Part shown: piece by piece, positions 52,157 to 59,807 of the stretch
Layout: each line of letters starts with the position of its first letter
Numbering within the stretch: the stretch's first letter is position 1
NCBI GenBank assembly: GCA_004297725.1
Contig: SCUS01000092.1
Coordinates: forward strand, 186,001 to 250,000
Direction of reading: 5' to 3'
Length of the DNA: 64,000 bases
Source: Myxococcaceae bacterium
GTDB lineage: Bacteria; Myxococcota_A; Polyangia; Polyangiales; Ga0077539
The notes under the pieces: model-generated
Database searches by the model: none
What the model saw: the letters and a program-made list of their open reading frames with translations, nothing else
Told to the model about the DNA's origin: nothing
Made by a program: the position numbers and the translations under genes

Positions 52157-53872
52157 ATCATCGAGCTCTACGGCAACACCACGGGCCTCTCTCCCAGTGA
52201 CAAGAACGCTCTCGAGCGCATCTACCGCAGGCGCGTCCCCTCCGATCGCATCGTCTCCCCCGAGCTGGCGAAATCCCTCGCCGAGGCCTCCGCCGCCACC
52301 GGGCGGCAGGTCGGCGCGATGGTCAATCGCACCGGCGCGGTCGAGCACGTGATCGTCGGCGACGCCCACAAGCTGATGCTCCCGGACGTCGGTCGCCTCC
52401 GCGCGGCCGACGGGCGCTTCCGGGCGCTGCGCCTCGTGCACACCCACCTCCGGGGCGAGGCCCTCACCCGCGACGACCTCGTCGACCTGAGCCGGCTGCG
52501 CCTCGACCTCATCGCCGCCATCCACGCGAAGCCCGACGGGGCCATCGGCGACGTCTTCTGGGCGCACCTGCTCCCGGAGAACCCCGCTGGCAAGCTCTGG
52601 CGCGAGGAGGGTCCGATCTCCCTGCACGGGATGATGGACATCGATTTCCTGGCGATGATCCGCGCGGTGGAGGAGGAGTTCACCCGCATCTCCCGCTCTC
52701 GCAAGACCGTCGGCCGCGACGGGCGCGCGGTGCTGGTGCACGTCACCGACAAGCGCCGGGCGCACTTCATCGAGGACTCGCTCCGCGAGCTGCGAGAGCT
52801 CGCCCGCACCGCCGGGGTGATGGTGGTCGACGAGGTGGCGCAGGTGCGCGATCAGGTCGACCCGCGCTTCGTGCTCGGCAAGGGCAAGCTCGACGAGGTG
52901 ATGCTCCGCGCCCTTCAGCGCGACGCCGACGTGCTGATCTTCGACCGCGACCTCGCGCCCGCGCAGGCCTCGTCCATCTCCGCGGCCACGGACATGAAGG
53001 TCATCGACCGCACGCAGCTCATCCTGGACATCTTCGCGCAGCGCGCGGAGACCCGCGACGGCAAGCTCCAGGTCGAGCTCGCGCAGATGAAGTACATGCT
53101 CCCGAGGCTCGGGCAGAAGGACGACGCGCTCTCCCGCCTCACCGGCGGCATCGGGGGTCGCGGCCCTGGGGAGACCAAGCTGGAGATCGCCGGGCGACGC
53201 GCTCGCGACCGCATCACGCACCTCGAGTCGCAGCTGAAGGAGCTGTCGGGGCAGCGGCGCCAGCGACGCCAGCGGAGGGTGAAGTCCGGGCTGCGGGTGG
53301 CCGCGCTCGTGGGCTACACCAACGCGGGCAAGAGCACGATGCTCAACACCCTCACCGGGGCGGGGGTCATCGCGGAGGACAAGCTCTTCGCGACGCTCGA
53401 CCCGCGCTCGCGGCGGCTCACCTTCGGCCCCGAGCACGGGGTGAGGGAGGGCGACGGGCTGCCCGGGGAGATGATCCTCACGGACACCGTGGGCTTCATC
53501 CGCGACCTGCCGAAGGACCTCGTGGCGGCCTTCCGCGCGACCTTCGAGGAGACCGCCGAGGCCGACGTGCTGCTCCACGTCGTCGACGCCTCCGACGCCC
53601 GCTACGAAGACCAGATCGAGACCACCGAGTCGCTGCTCGAGGCGCTCGACCTGCACCGTCTGCCTCGGATCATGGTGTTCAACAAGAGCGACCTCGCCCT
53701 CCCCGGCGTGGCCGCGGCGCTCGCCCGCGCGGAGCACGGCGTGGCGGTCGACGCCCGGGACATCAAGAGCCTCGCGCCGCTGCTCATCCGGCTGCGGCAC
53801 ATGCTCGGTCAGCCTGCGACGCCCGACCCGCCGCCCTCGCGCGCGTGGTCGCCCGACCCCGAGACCCTCTGA
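52157..53872 (+). CDS. hflX: Ribosome-associated GTPase HflX, apparent ATC start
   Basis: 571 residues if started at ATC 52157. The GTPase motifs are clear: ALVGYTNAGKSTMLNTL (G1), a switch at LFATLDPRSRRL (G2), ILTDTVGFIRDLP (G3) and VFNKSDLALPG (G4). Upstream, GKGKLDEVMLRAL and RTQLILDIFAQRA plus GGRGPGETKLE mark the HflX N-terminal and linker domains. HflX splits or rescues stalled 70S ribosomes. The conserved N-terminus (IELYGNTTGLSPSDK) is coded immediately after AAGGAG (52146-52151), but the first codon there is ATC (52157, or 52160), and no ATG, GTG or TTG occurs in frame before ATG 52319, which would delete about 54 conserved residues. So either a rare AUC start or a base error. Confidence 0.85.
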   Translation: MIELYGNTTGLSPSDKNALERIYRRRVPSDRIVSPELAKSLAEASAATGRQVGAMVNRTGAVEHVIVGDAHKLMLPDVGRLRAADGRFRALRLVHTHLRGEALTRDDLVDLSRLRLDLIAAIHAKPDGAIGDVFWAHLLPENPAGKLWREEGPISLHGMMDIDFLAMIRAVEEEFTRISRSRKTVGRDGRAVLVHVTDKRRAHFIEDSLRELRELARTAGVMVVDEVAQVRDQVDPRFVLGKGKLDEVMLRALQRDADVLIFDRDLAPAQASSISAATDMKVIDRTQLILDIFAQRAETRDGKLQVELAQMKYMLPRLGQKDDALSRLTGGIGGRGPGETKLEIAGRRARDRITHLESQLKELSGQRRQRRQRRVKSGLRVAALVGYTNAGKSTMLNTLTGAGVIAEDKLFATLDPRSRRLTFGPEHGVREGDGLPGEMILTDTVGFIRDLPKDLVAAFRATFEETAEADVLLHVVDASDARYEDQIETTESLLEALDLHRLPRIMVFNKSDLALPGVAAALARAEHGVAVDARDIKSLAPLLIRLRHMLGQPATPDPPPSRAWSPDPETL

Positions 53873-54907
53873 CTACACCTTCTCGCGGGTGACCTTCCCG
53901 AGCAGCCCCTGAGGCCGCACGAGCAGCACCACCACGAGGATGGAGAACACGATCGCCGGCGCGAAGGAGCTCGACAGGTAGGCCGAGGAGAGCTGCTCGA
54001 TGAGGCCGATGAGCAGGCCGCCGAGCATGGCGCCGGGGATGTTGCCGATGCCGCCGAGGACGGCCGCCACGAAGGCCTTGAGCCCTGGCTGCACGCCCGT
54101 GAGGGGGGTGATGGCGGGCTGGTCGATGCCGAAGAGGACGCCGCCGGCCCCGGCGAGCGCGGAGCCGAGGCCGAAGGTGACGGCGATGATGCGGTTGGTG
54201 GGGACGCCCATCAGCCGCGCGGCGTCGAGGTTGGCGCTGAGGGCGCGCATGGCGCGGCCCACGCGGGTGTGACGCACCAGCACCGTGAGCCCGACCATGA
54301 GCAGCACGGCGGCGGCGAGGTCGATGAGCTTCACGTTGGTGACGGTGACCGGACCGAGCGCCACGGGCACCGCGCGCACCACCGGGGGAAAGCCGCGGGG
54401 GGTGGCGGTGAAGAGCAGGATGGCGACGTTCTGCAGGAGCATCGAGACGCCGATGGCGGTGACGAGGGGCGTGAGCTTCGGGGCGTTGCGGAGGGGGCGG
54501 TAGGCGAAGCGCTCGATGACCATCCCGAGCAGGGCGGAGGTGACCATGGAGGCGATGAGCACGGCGGCGGCGACGCCCGCGGAGGCGCCGTGGGTGGAGG
54601 TCGCGAGCAGGCCGAAGGCGGAGGCGGTGAAGATGCCGACGTAGGCGCCGATCATGAAGACGTCGCTGTGGGCGAAGTTGATGAGCCCGAGGACGCCGTA
54701 GACCATGGTGTAGCCGAGGGCGATGAGGGCGTAGACGCCGCCGAGGGAGACGCCCTCCACGAGGTTGCGCAGGAAGGCCGTCGGGCGCTCCGCCGCGCCC
54801 TTGAGGATGAGCAGCGTGGGGTACGCGGCGAGGACGGCGATGCCGAGCGGGAGCGCGCGCTTCGCGAGGGCGGAGGAGGGCGCGGTGGCGGCGGCGGCGG
54901 CGGTCAT
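53873..54907 (-). CDS. livH: Branched-chain amino acid ABC transporter permease (LivH type)
   Basis: 344 residues from ATG 54907. Eight or so hydrophobic segments. LVEGVSLGGVYALIALGYTMVYGVLGLINFAHSDVFMIGAY is the hallmark N-terminal helix pair of LivH. MRALSANLDAARLMGVPTNRIIAVTFGLGSALAGAGGVLFG is the cytoplasmic coupling loop (EAA-like). VQPGLKAFVAAVLGGIGNIPGAMLGG is the C-terminal conserved region. Forms the channel for branched-chain amino acids or another amide. Its start overlaps the substrate-binding-protein stop by 4 nt. LivM and the two ATPases are not in the window; its stop abuts hflX's stop. Confidence 0.88.
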   Translation of the reverse strand: MTAAAAATAPSSALAKRALPLGIAVLAAYPTLLILKGAAERPTAFLRNLVEGVSLGGVYALIALGYTMVYGVLGLINFAHSDVFMIGAYVGIFTASAFGLLATSTHGASAGVAAAVLIASMVTSALLGMVIERFAYRPLRNAPKLTPLVTAIGVSMLLQNVAILLFTATPRGFPPVVRAVPVALGPVTVTNVKLIDLAAAVLLMVGLTVLVRHTRVGRAMRALSANLDAARLMGVPTNRIIAVTFGLGSALAGAGGVLFGIDQPAITPLTGVQPGLKAFVAAVLGGIGNIPGAMLGGLLIGLIEQLSSAYLSSSFAPAIVFSILVVVLLVRPQGLLGKVTREKV

Positions 54908-56064
54908 GGGTTCACCGTGGTGCGGTAGTCCGCGGAGTTTTCGTGGACCTCGAGGATGACCGCGCTCTTCACGGCGTCGCGGTGTTCGTTGAGGGAGATG
55001 AGGCCGGTGGCGCCGTCGAGGTTGCGGGTGCGGGCGAGCTCGGCGCGGATGCGCTCGGGCACCGCGGAGCCCGCGCGGGTGACGGCCTGGGACATCGCCA
55101 GCGTGGCGTCGTAGGCGAGCGCCGCGAGGTCGTTGGGCGCGTAGTGGAACTTCGCCTCGAAGTTGCGCGCGAACCTCCGCGCGACCTCGGTGGTGGCGCC
55201 GTCGGGGGCGAAGCCCACGGAGTAGAAGTCGCCGACGAGCTGGTTGTCGTCGTTCTGCACGAGGGAGGGCGAGCTCCACCCGTCGCCGCCCATGAAGCGG
55301 CCGCGGAACCCCTGGCCCCGGGCCTCGCGGGCGATGAGCGCGGCCTCGGTGTAGTAGCCGGGGCAGAAGATGCCTTCGGGGTTCTGCGCGAGGATGGTGC
55401 CGAGCTGCGCGGAGAAGTGGGTGTCGCCGGAGCGGTAGGCCTGCTCGGTGGGGATGGTCCCGCCGAGGCGGAGGAAGGCGCGGCGGAAGGCGTCGGCGAG
55501 GCCGACGGCGTAGGCGGAGCCCTGCTCCTTGAAGATGGCGACGCGGGAGAAGCCGAGGGTGTTGCGGGCGAAGCGGGCCATCACGTCGCCCTGGAAGGGG
55601 TCGATGAAGCACACGCGAAACACGCAGTCGCCGAGGGCGGTGACCGCGGGGTTGGTGCTCGACGGCGACACCATGGGGACGCGGTAGCGCTGGCAGATGC
55701 GCCCTCCCGCGAGGGAGAGCGAGCTGGCGACCTCGCCGAGGATGCCCACGGCCCCTTCGATGTGGATCAGCCGGGTGACGGCGCTGGCGGCCTCGGCGCT
55801 GTCTCCGCGGGTGTCTTCGATGGCGATGTAGAGGGGCTTGCCGAGCAGGCCGCCGGCGGCGTTGATCTCCTCGGCGGCGAGGGTGACGCCGTTGCGGGAG
55901 GCGGTGCCGAAGTCGGCCATGGAGCCGGTGAGGGCGGCGTAGAGGCCGAAGGTGATGGCGTCGCGGTGCTTGCGACAGCCGCTGGCGAATGCGGTCGAGG
56001 CGAGGGCCCCGGCGGCGCCGGCGAGGAAGGATCGACGTGTGGAAGGCGGTGCCCCGTTCGCCAT
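54904..56064 (-). CDS. livK: ABC transporter substrate-binding lipoprotein (LivK/Leu-Ile-Val type)
   Basis: 386 residues. The N-terminus STRRSFLAGAAGALASTAFASGC combines a twin-Arg motif (TRRSFL) with a lipobox ending at Cys30, so it is probably a Tat-exported lipoprotein. The mature part is periplasmic-binding type I: FGLYAALTGSMADFGTASRNGVTLAAEEINAAGGLLGKPL, then VGILGEVASSLSLAGG, PMVSPSSTNPAVTAL, VAIFKEQGSAYAVGLADAF and GFRGRFMGGDGWSSPSLV. It should pass branched-chain amino acids or related compounds to the LivH permease encoded immediately after, with a 4-nt overlap. The missing livM-livG-livF must lie elsewhere. Confidence 0.85.
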   Translation of the reverse strand: MANGAPPSTRRSFLAGAAGALASTAFASGCRKHRDAITFGLYAALTGSMADFGTASRNGVTLAAEEINAAGGLLGKPLYIAIEDTRGDSAEAASAVTRLIHIEGAVGILGEVASSLSLAGGRICQRYRVPMVSPSSTNPAVTALGDCVFRVCFIDPFQGDVMARFARNTLGFSRVAIFKEQGSAYAVGLADAFRRAFLRLGGTIPTEQAYRSGDTHFSAQLGTILAQNPEGIFCPGYYTEAALIAREARGQGFRGRFMGGDGWSSPSLVQNDDNQLVGDFYSVGFAPDGATTEVARRFARNFEAKFHYAPNDLAALAYDATLAMSQAVTRAGSAVPERIRAELARTRNLDGATGLISLNEHRDAVKSAVILEVHENSADYRTTVNP

Positions 56065-56092
56065 GGCGATGCGACGGGTTGTATCAGGGAAC

Positions 56093-56872
56093 TCAGCGCG
56101 AGGGCAGCGCGCCGAAGTGGTAGCCGAGGCCTTCCATGCGGGTGAGGATGGCGTCGAGGTTGGAGGCGGTGATGCCCTGGATGTCGTGGAAGAGCATCAC
56201 TCCGCCGCCGAGGCGTCGGGCCTCGGAGACGACCCAGCCCACGTAGTCGCGGCGATACGCGGTGGGGACCTTGTCGCAGTAGGCGTCGGAGCCGAAGCAC
56301 CAGTCGAGGGTGTCGACGTTCCAGCCGATGCCGCCGTCGGGGTAGCCGCTGGCGCGCAGGACGGTCTCCTTGGCGGTGCTGCCGGCGCCGTAGGGGTAGC
56401 GGAAGAGGCGCGGGTGGGGCGCTCCGAGGACGCGGTCGAGGGCGTCGCGCTCGCGCGTGACGAAGCCCGTGAACTGCGTGCTGGTGGCGATCACGTGGCT
56501 CCACTGGTGGCTGGCGACGCGGTGCCCCGCGGCGTGCACCTCGCGGATGATGGGCTCGTTGCCGGCGATGTTGGCGCCGCTGAAGAAGAAGGTCGCGGGC
56601 GCCTCGTGGCGGGCGAGCACCTCCATGATGCGGCGGGTGTAGCGCGCGGAGGGGCCGTCATCGAAGGTGAGGTAGAAGGTGCCGCGCCCCTGGAGGGCGA
56701 GGGAGGCGGGCACTCGGACGCCCGGCGCGGCGGCTGCTTCGGAGACGCCGTACTGGCTGTCTCCCTCCTCGGCGTCGTCTTCGTGGACGAAGTCCTCGGG
56801 GTCGGCGGTGCAGCCGAGGGTGAGACCGAGGCCGAGGGTGAGGGCGCGGAGCAGGCGGGCGGTGGGTCGCAT
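56093..56872 (-). CDS. Polysaccharide deacetylase (NodB-type) lipoprotein
   Basis: 259 residues. Leader MRPTARLLRALTLGLGLTLGC gives a lipid Cys21, followed by an Asp/Glu-rich linker. The NodB homology domain begins FYLTFDDGPSARYTRRI (motif 1 with the catalytic Asp pair), HRVASHQWSHVIATS (motif 2, H-x4-H for the metal; here HQWSH), LFRYPYGAGSTAKE (motif 3, RxPY) and GGVMLFHDIQGIT (motif 5 with the second His). It removes N-acetyl groups from peptidoglycan or another surface glycan on the outside of the cell. It lies 28 nt upstream of livK and is not obviously linked to its neighbours by function. Confidence 0.83.
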   Translation of the reverse strand: MRPTARLLRALTLGLGLTLGCTADPEDFVHEDDAEEGDSQYGVSEAAAAPGVRVPASLALQGRGTFYLTFDDGPSARYTRRIMEVLARHEAPATFFFSGANIAGNEPIIREVHAAGHRVASHQWSHVIATSTQFTGFVTRERDALDRVLGAPHPRLFRYPYGAGSTAKETVLRASGYPDGGIGWNVDTLDWCFGSDAYCDKVPTAYRRDYVGWVVSEARRLGGGVMLFHDIQGITASNLDAILTRMEGLGYHFGALPSR

Positions 56873-56908
56873 GGCGGAGGGTTCCCTGAGGTGGAGGGAG
56901 GCGGACGA

Positions 56909-57661
56909 TCAGCCGCCAGAGAGGCGGGCGATCTCTTCGTCGGAGAGGTCGAAGTTCGACCAGATGTTCTGCACGTCGTCGTGGTCGTCAAGGTTCTCGA
57001 CGAGGCGGGTGACGAGGTCGGCGTCGCGGCCGGTGATGGAGACGAGGTTCTTCGCGATCATGGCGAGTTGGGCGCTCTTGACCTCGATCTTGGCTTCTTC
57101 GAGGGCCTTTCGGACGACGTCGAGCTCGACGCCGGGGGTGGTGACGAGCCACTCCTCGCCCTCATCGGCGATGTCTTCGGCGCCTGCGCCGAGGGCGACG
57201 TCGAAGAGCTGCTCCTCGGAGGCGGCCTTCTTGGCGAGCTTGATCTGCCCCTTGCGCTCGTAGGCCCAGGAGGCGGTGCCGGCGGCGCCCATGGTGGAGC
57301 CGGCCTTCTCGAAGATCTTGCGCAGCTCGGCGACCGAGCGGTTGCGGTTGTCGGTGAGGACGTCGACGAGGAAGAGGGTTCCGCCGGGGCCGGTGCCCTC
57401 GTAGGTGATCTCCTCGTAGCTCACGCCCTCCATCTCACCGGTGCCGCGCTTGATGGCCTTGGTGATGTTGTCGGCGGGCATGTTCTCGGCGCGCGCGGCC
57501 TCGACGGCAGTGCGCAGCCGGGGGTTGGCGTTGACGTCGCCGCCGCCCATGCGCGCGGCGACGGTGACCTCCTTGATCAGCTTGGTCCAGACCCTCCCGC
57601 GCCTGGCGTCAGCGGCGCCCTTCTTGTGCTTGATCGTGGCCCAACGTGAATGCCCGCTCAT
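56909..57661 (-). CDS. yebC: YebC/PmpR-family protein
   Basis: 250 residues, the normal length. MSGHSRWATIKHKKGAADARRGRVWTKLIKEV is the family's N-terminal signature, then GGGDVNANPRLRTAVEAARAENMP and YEGTGPGGTLFLVDVLTDNRNRSVAELRKIFEKAGSTMG, and EDIADEGEEWLVTTP. YebC binds DNA or ribosomes; some members relieve ribosome stalling at proline runs, others repress genes such as pqsR. It begins about 200 bp from the tRNA-Leu and is the first conserved core gene left of it. Confidence 0.93.
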   Translation of the reverse strand: MSGHSRWATIKHKKGAADARRGRVWTKLIKEVTVAARMGGGDVNANPRLRTAVEAARAENMPADNITKAIKRGTGEMEGVSYEEITYEGTGPGGTLFLVDVLTDNRNRSVAELRKIFEKAGSTMGAAGTASWAYERKGQIKLAKKAASEEQLFDVALGAGAEDIADEGEEWLVTTPGVELDVVRKALEEAKIEVKSAQLAMIAKNLVSITGRDADLVTRLVENLDDHDDVQNIWSNFDLSDEEIARLSGG

Positions 57662-57816
57662 GTCAGTCGTCTCCCAGCGCCGCGTCGGGGTTCCCTAGAG
57701 AGGGATTCAGGCTGCGTGCGCCCGCGCGAAGGCGGCGAAGACTACCCGAAGGCGCGGTGGACTCACAAGCCGCGGAGGCGGAGGAGAAGAAATGGAGATC
57801 GGGGCGAAAAGAAAAG

Positions 57817-57845
57817 TTGACGGGGAGAAGGACTGCGGGCATAAA
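57817..57845 (+). promoter_or_regulatory. Sigma-70-like promoter of tRNA-Leu
   Basis: TTGACG (57817-57822) and CATAAA (57840-57845) with exactly 17 nt between. The transcription start would fall about 6 nt before the mature tRNA 5' end (57858), as expected for a tRNA gene. The preceding 195 bp after YebC otherwise hold nothing recognised. Confidence 0.55.
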
Positions 57846-57857
57846 CCGCCTCCCGTC

Positions 57858-57939
57858 GCGAGGATGGCGGAATTGGCAGACGCACTAGCTTGAGGTGCTA
57901 GCGAGTAACATCGTGGGGGTTCAAGTCCCCCTCCTCGCA
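57858..57939 (+). tRNA. tRNA-Leu (GAG)
   Basis: Folds as a class II tRNA: acceptor GCGAGGA/TCCTCGC (57858-57864 with 57932-57938), D arm GCGGAATTGGCAGACGC, anticodon stem CTAGC/GCTAG with loop TTGAGGT, giving anticodon GAG at 57892-57894, a long variable arm (CGAGTAACATCG) typical of leucine, and T arm GGGGG TTCAAGT CCCCC. Discriminator A at 57939. CCA is not encoded (next bases CAA). Reads CUC/CUU codons. Confidence 0.95.
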
Positions 57940-57944
57940 CAACA

Positions 57945-57979
57945 GAAACCCCGAGAATCCTAGCGGTTCTCGGGGTTTC
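57945..57979 (+). terminator. 13-bp stem terminator-like hairpin after tRNA-Leu
   Basis: GAAACCCCGAGAA (57945-57957) pairs perfectly with TTCTCGGGGTTTC (57967-57979) across a 9-nt loop. Very strong; no T-run follows, so termination may be helped by Rho. Confidence 0.7.
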
Positions 57980-57985
57980 GCAATT

Positions 57986-58324
57986 CTGGCGGTAGCGCAA
58001 CCGGTAGCTTTTCCCTCCGAACCCTCGAACGACCCCGGTCCCGCGCCGGTCTCCGCGGGCGAGCCTCCTCCTTCGTCGACTCACCGCCTGCGGGCCATCA
58101 TCCTGGCGAAGGCCCTCCTGGAGACCTTCGCCCGCGGAGAGCAGTCCGACGCCCTCGCCGACCAGCTCGCCGACGAGGTGCTCGACAACGACGCCACCCG
58201 CCTCGCCCTCGAGGTGCGCGACGGCGGCCCCAACGGGTGGCAGCGGGCCATCGAGTTGGCGGCGCTGGTGTTGGCCGCCGACCGAGCAGGCATGGGGAAG
58301 GGGAGCGGCACCGAAGGCGGTTGA
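57986..58324 (+). pseudogene. ORF of about 112 codons without canonical start, right after the tRNA
   Basis: From 57986 to the TGA at 58322-58324 one frame is open and looks coding: codons are GC3-rich, and the product includes helical, charged sequence such as IILAKALLETFARGEQSDALADQLADEVLDN and GWQRAIELAALVLAADRAG. No ATG, GTG or TTG occurs in the N-terminal part; the only codons available are ATT 57983 and CTG 57986, or internal CTG/GTG. It therefore looks like a 5'-truncated gene whose head was removed, possibly when DNA joined at the tRNA. A non-AUG start is the alternative. Not recognised as any family. Confidence 0.35.
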
Positions 58325-58406
58325 GCGAGACGACTGCCCCCCTGCGTGAGCTTGAGCCGACAGGGCGCATTTCCATCGGGAGCGAGCCGAGGAAGGTGTA
58401 ACGCCC

Positions 58407-58428
58407 CCGCCGGATCTCGTTCCGGCGG
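58407..58428. promoter_or_regulatory. 8-bp stem hairpin in the leader of the 81-aa gene
   Basis: CCGCCGGA (58407-58414) and TCCGGCGG (58421-58428) pair with a TCTCGT loop, 17 nt before the ATG at 58446; AAGGA starts at the 3' end of the stem, so ribosome access could be affected. Confidence 0.35.
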
Positions 58429-58445
58429 AAGGACCATCACCGCCC

Positions 58446-58691
58446 ATGAACTCCACCAACATCCCCGCGCCCGTGACCATCACCGAGCGCACCGTGCTTC
58501 GGCGCCTCAACCGCGACCTCGCCAAGGAGGGCCTCGCCATCCGCGTCTGCCGCTACGACTCCCGCTGGTACAGCCAGACCGGCCGCTACTACTGCACGGA
58601 GGGGAGGATGATCACCCACGAGAACGTCAACCTGGAGCTGTGGGCGCGCGAGGCGGGCGTCCTCAAGCCGACCGAGTGCATCAAGGAGTAG
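58446..58691 (+). CDS. Unrecognised 81-residue protein
   Basis: Starts MNSTNIPAPVTITERTVLRRL. Aromatic- and Cys-containing centre (VCRYDSRWYSQTGRYYCTEG), acidic C-terminus. It has the look of a small phage- or island-type protein, folded and not low-complexity, but matches nothing I recognise. It is the first complete gene to the right of the tRNA and is followed by convergently oriented genes. Confidence 0.6.
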   Translation: MNSTNIPAPVTITERTVLRRLNRDLAKEGLAIRVCRYDSRWYSQTGRYYCTEGRMITHENVNLELWAREAGVLKPTECIKE

Positions 58692-58709
58692 CCTCGACCC
58701 CGTCGCGGC

Positions 58710-59288
58710 CTAACCCTCCCGATCCCCCTTCCTCGAATTGCACGAGTAGCAGAGCGGCTGGATGTTCCCGATCACGTTGCGCCCGCCCTTGGAGACGGGC
58801 ACGACGTGGTCGCGGGTCACCACCGATTTCCGCCGCGGGGGCAGCGGGATGTCCTCCCACCGACGGCCGCATGGGCCAGGGCACCGGGGATGCCGGGCCA
58901 GCAGCTCGAGCCACTCTGCGGTCGTGAAGGTCCCGCCCACCTGGAGGAGCCGAGCTCGTCGACGGTGGGCGAACACGTTGGTGTTGCACGCCTTGCACGC
59001 CGAGAAGAACGACCCGGTCGTGCGCTGGGTGAACTGCTCGTTGGGCAACACCCGTAGGCAGAGGTAACAGGTGCGGTCCGTGACCGTGTGAACGAGCCGC
59101 TGCCGCGGGCCTGTGCGATGGCCGGTGGCGAGGATCTCCGACAGGCACGGCGAGCAAAGGTCGTAGAGCGTGCCGTTACTCTTGTGGATGTACTGATCGA
59201 CTGGTCGGGTGAGCCCGCAGCGGTAGCAGACCCGGGTCTCGCCCGCCGCCGCTGCGCCTATCCTCGCAGCTGGGTCGTTCGATCTCAC
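58710..59288 (-). CDS. HNH endonuclease with N-terminal zinc-finger-like Cys clusters
   Basis: 192 residues from GTG 59288. The C-terminal part VTRDHVVPVSKGGRNVIGNIQPLCYSCNSRKGD is a standard HNH nuclease core: DHV with the metal-coordinating Asp and His, the structural N-x2-N and the C-x2-C zinc pair. Upstream are three further Cys-x2-Cys-type pairs (VCYRCGL, DLCSPCL, CYLCLR, SACKACN), giving a Cys-rich N-terminus like that in some phage and island HNH proteins. No intein or homing features are seen. In this accessory setting it could belong to a restriction or mobile element, or act against foreign DNA. The target is unknown. Confidence 0.8.
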   Translation of the reverse strand: MRSNDPAARIGAAAAGETRVCYRCGLTRPVDQYIHKSNGTLYDLCSPCLSEILATGHRTGPRQRLVHTVTDRTCYLCLRVLPNEQFTQRTTGSFFSACKACNTNVFAHRRRARLLQVGGTFTTAEWLELLARHPRCPGPCGRRWEDIPLPPRRKSVVTRDHVVPVSKGGRNVIGNIQPLCYSCNSRKGDREG

Positions 59289-59327
59289 CGGTGCAACCCC
59301 CGTTCGCTTCGGAACTGGTGCCCGAAG

Positions 59328-59807
59328 CTACTGGCAGTACCGCCGCCGGTCGCGCCGAGCGCAGGAGTGCTGGCGCGTCGGATTGACGGCATCGCCCATG
59401 GTGCAAACCTGCCCGCCGCCGTCCCACACCATGACTTGCATCGAGTCGTTGAACACCACAGTCATCGGGTTACATCCAGGCACGGGCCAGACGAGAATGA
59501 GCGCCTCGTGCATCGAGCGGTCGAGGGTGTCGAAGTTCCCTCGGTCGCCCGGCAGCACAGCCCAGGAGGGAAACCCGAGAAGCCGAATAACCTCCGTGCG
59601 CGAGAGTCCTTCTCGGAGACCGCGGGTACGCGACGGGGCGTTCTGTCCCCGACCTCGAACCCGACCCCCGACCGCACGACCAGCGGTGTCAGCTACCGCC
59701 TGAACAGCGACGACCGGGGACGACGGGTATGAGCGCGCAGGCGTTGGGCAGCGCTCGCAACCACCGACCAGGACCATCGTGACAACGAACAAGACCACCG
59801 AGCGCAT
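59328..59807 (-). CDS. BamE/SmpA-like lipoprotein
   Basis: 159 residues from ATG 59807. Leader MRSVVLFVVTMVLVGGC has lipobox VGGC. After a Ser/Arg-rich spacer, TRGLREGLSRTEVIRLLGFPSWAVLPG matches the 'G.(S/T)..EV...LG.P' helix of the SmpA/OmlA (BamE) fold, with a following ALILVWPVPGCNPMTVVFNDSMQVMVW as the beta part. Several such lipoproteins exist per genome without being BamE itself. The C-terminus is Arg/Cys-rich. Its start codon overlaps the start region of the divergent gene (59779-60195) by 29 bp. Confidence 0.6.
   Translation of the reverse strand: MRSVVLFVVTMVLVGGCERCPTPARSYPSSPVVAVQAVADTAGRAVGGRVRGRGQNAPSRTRGLREGLSRTEVIRLLGFPSWAVLPGDRGNFDTLDRSMHEALILVWPVPGCNPMTVVFNDSMQVMVWDGGGQVCTMGDAVNPTRQHSCARRDRRRYCQ

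Noticed and set aside
52127-52319. hflX as a pseudogene or truncated gene starting at ATG 52319
   Set aside because: The conserved N-terminus and a perfect Shine-Dalgarno are intact upstream and all GTPase motifs are present; the start codon is the only problem.
53873-55612. Longer LivH frame beginning at 55612
   Set aside because: The first 235 codons are Arg/Pro low-complexity antisense-like sequence overlapping livK on the same strand; the membrane protein is complete from ATG 54907.
57707-58540. Minus-strand frame across the tRNA-Leu
   Set aside because: It runs through the tRNA and its terminator and encodes a low-complexity product.
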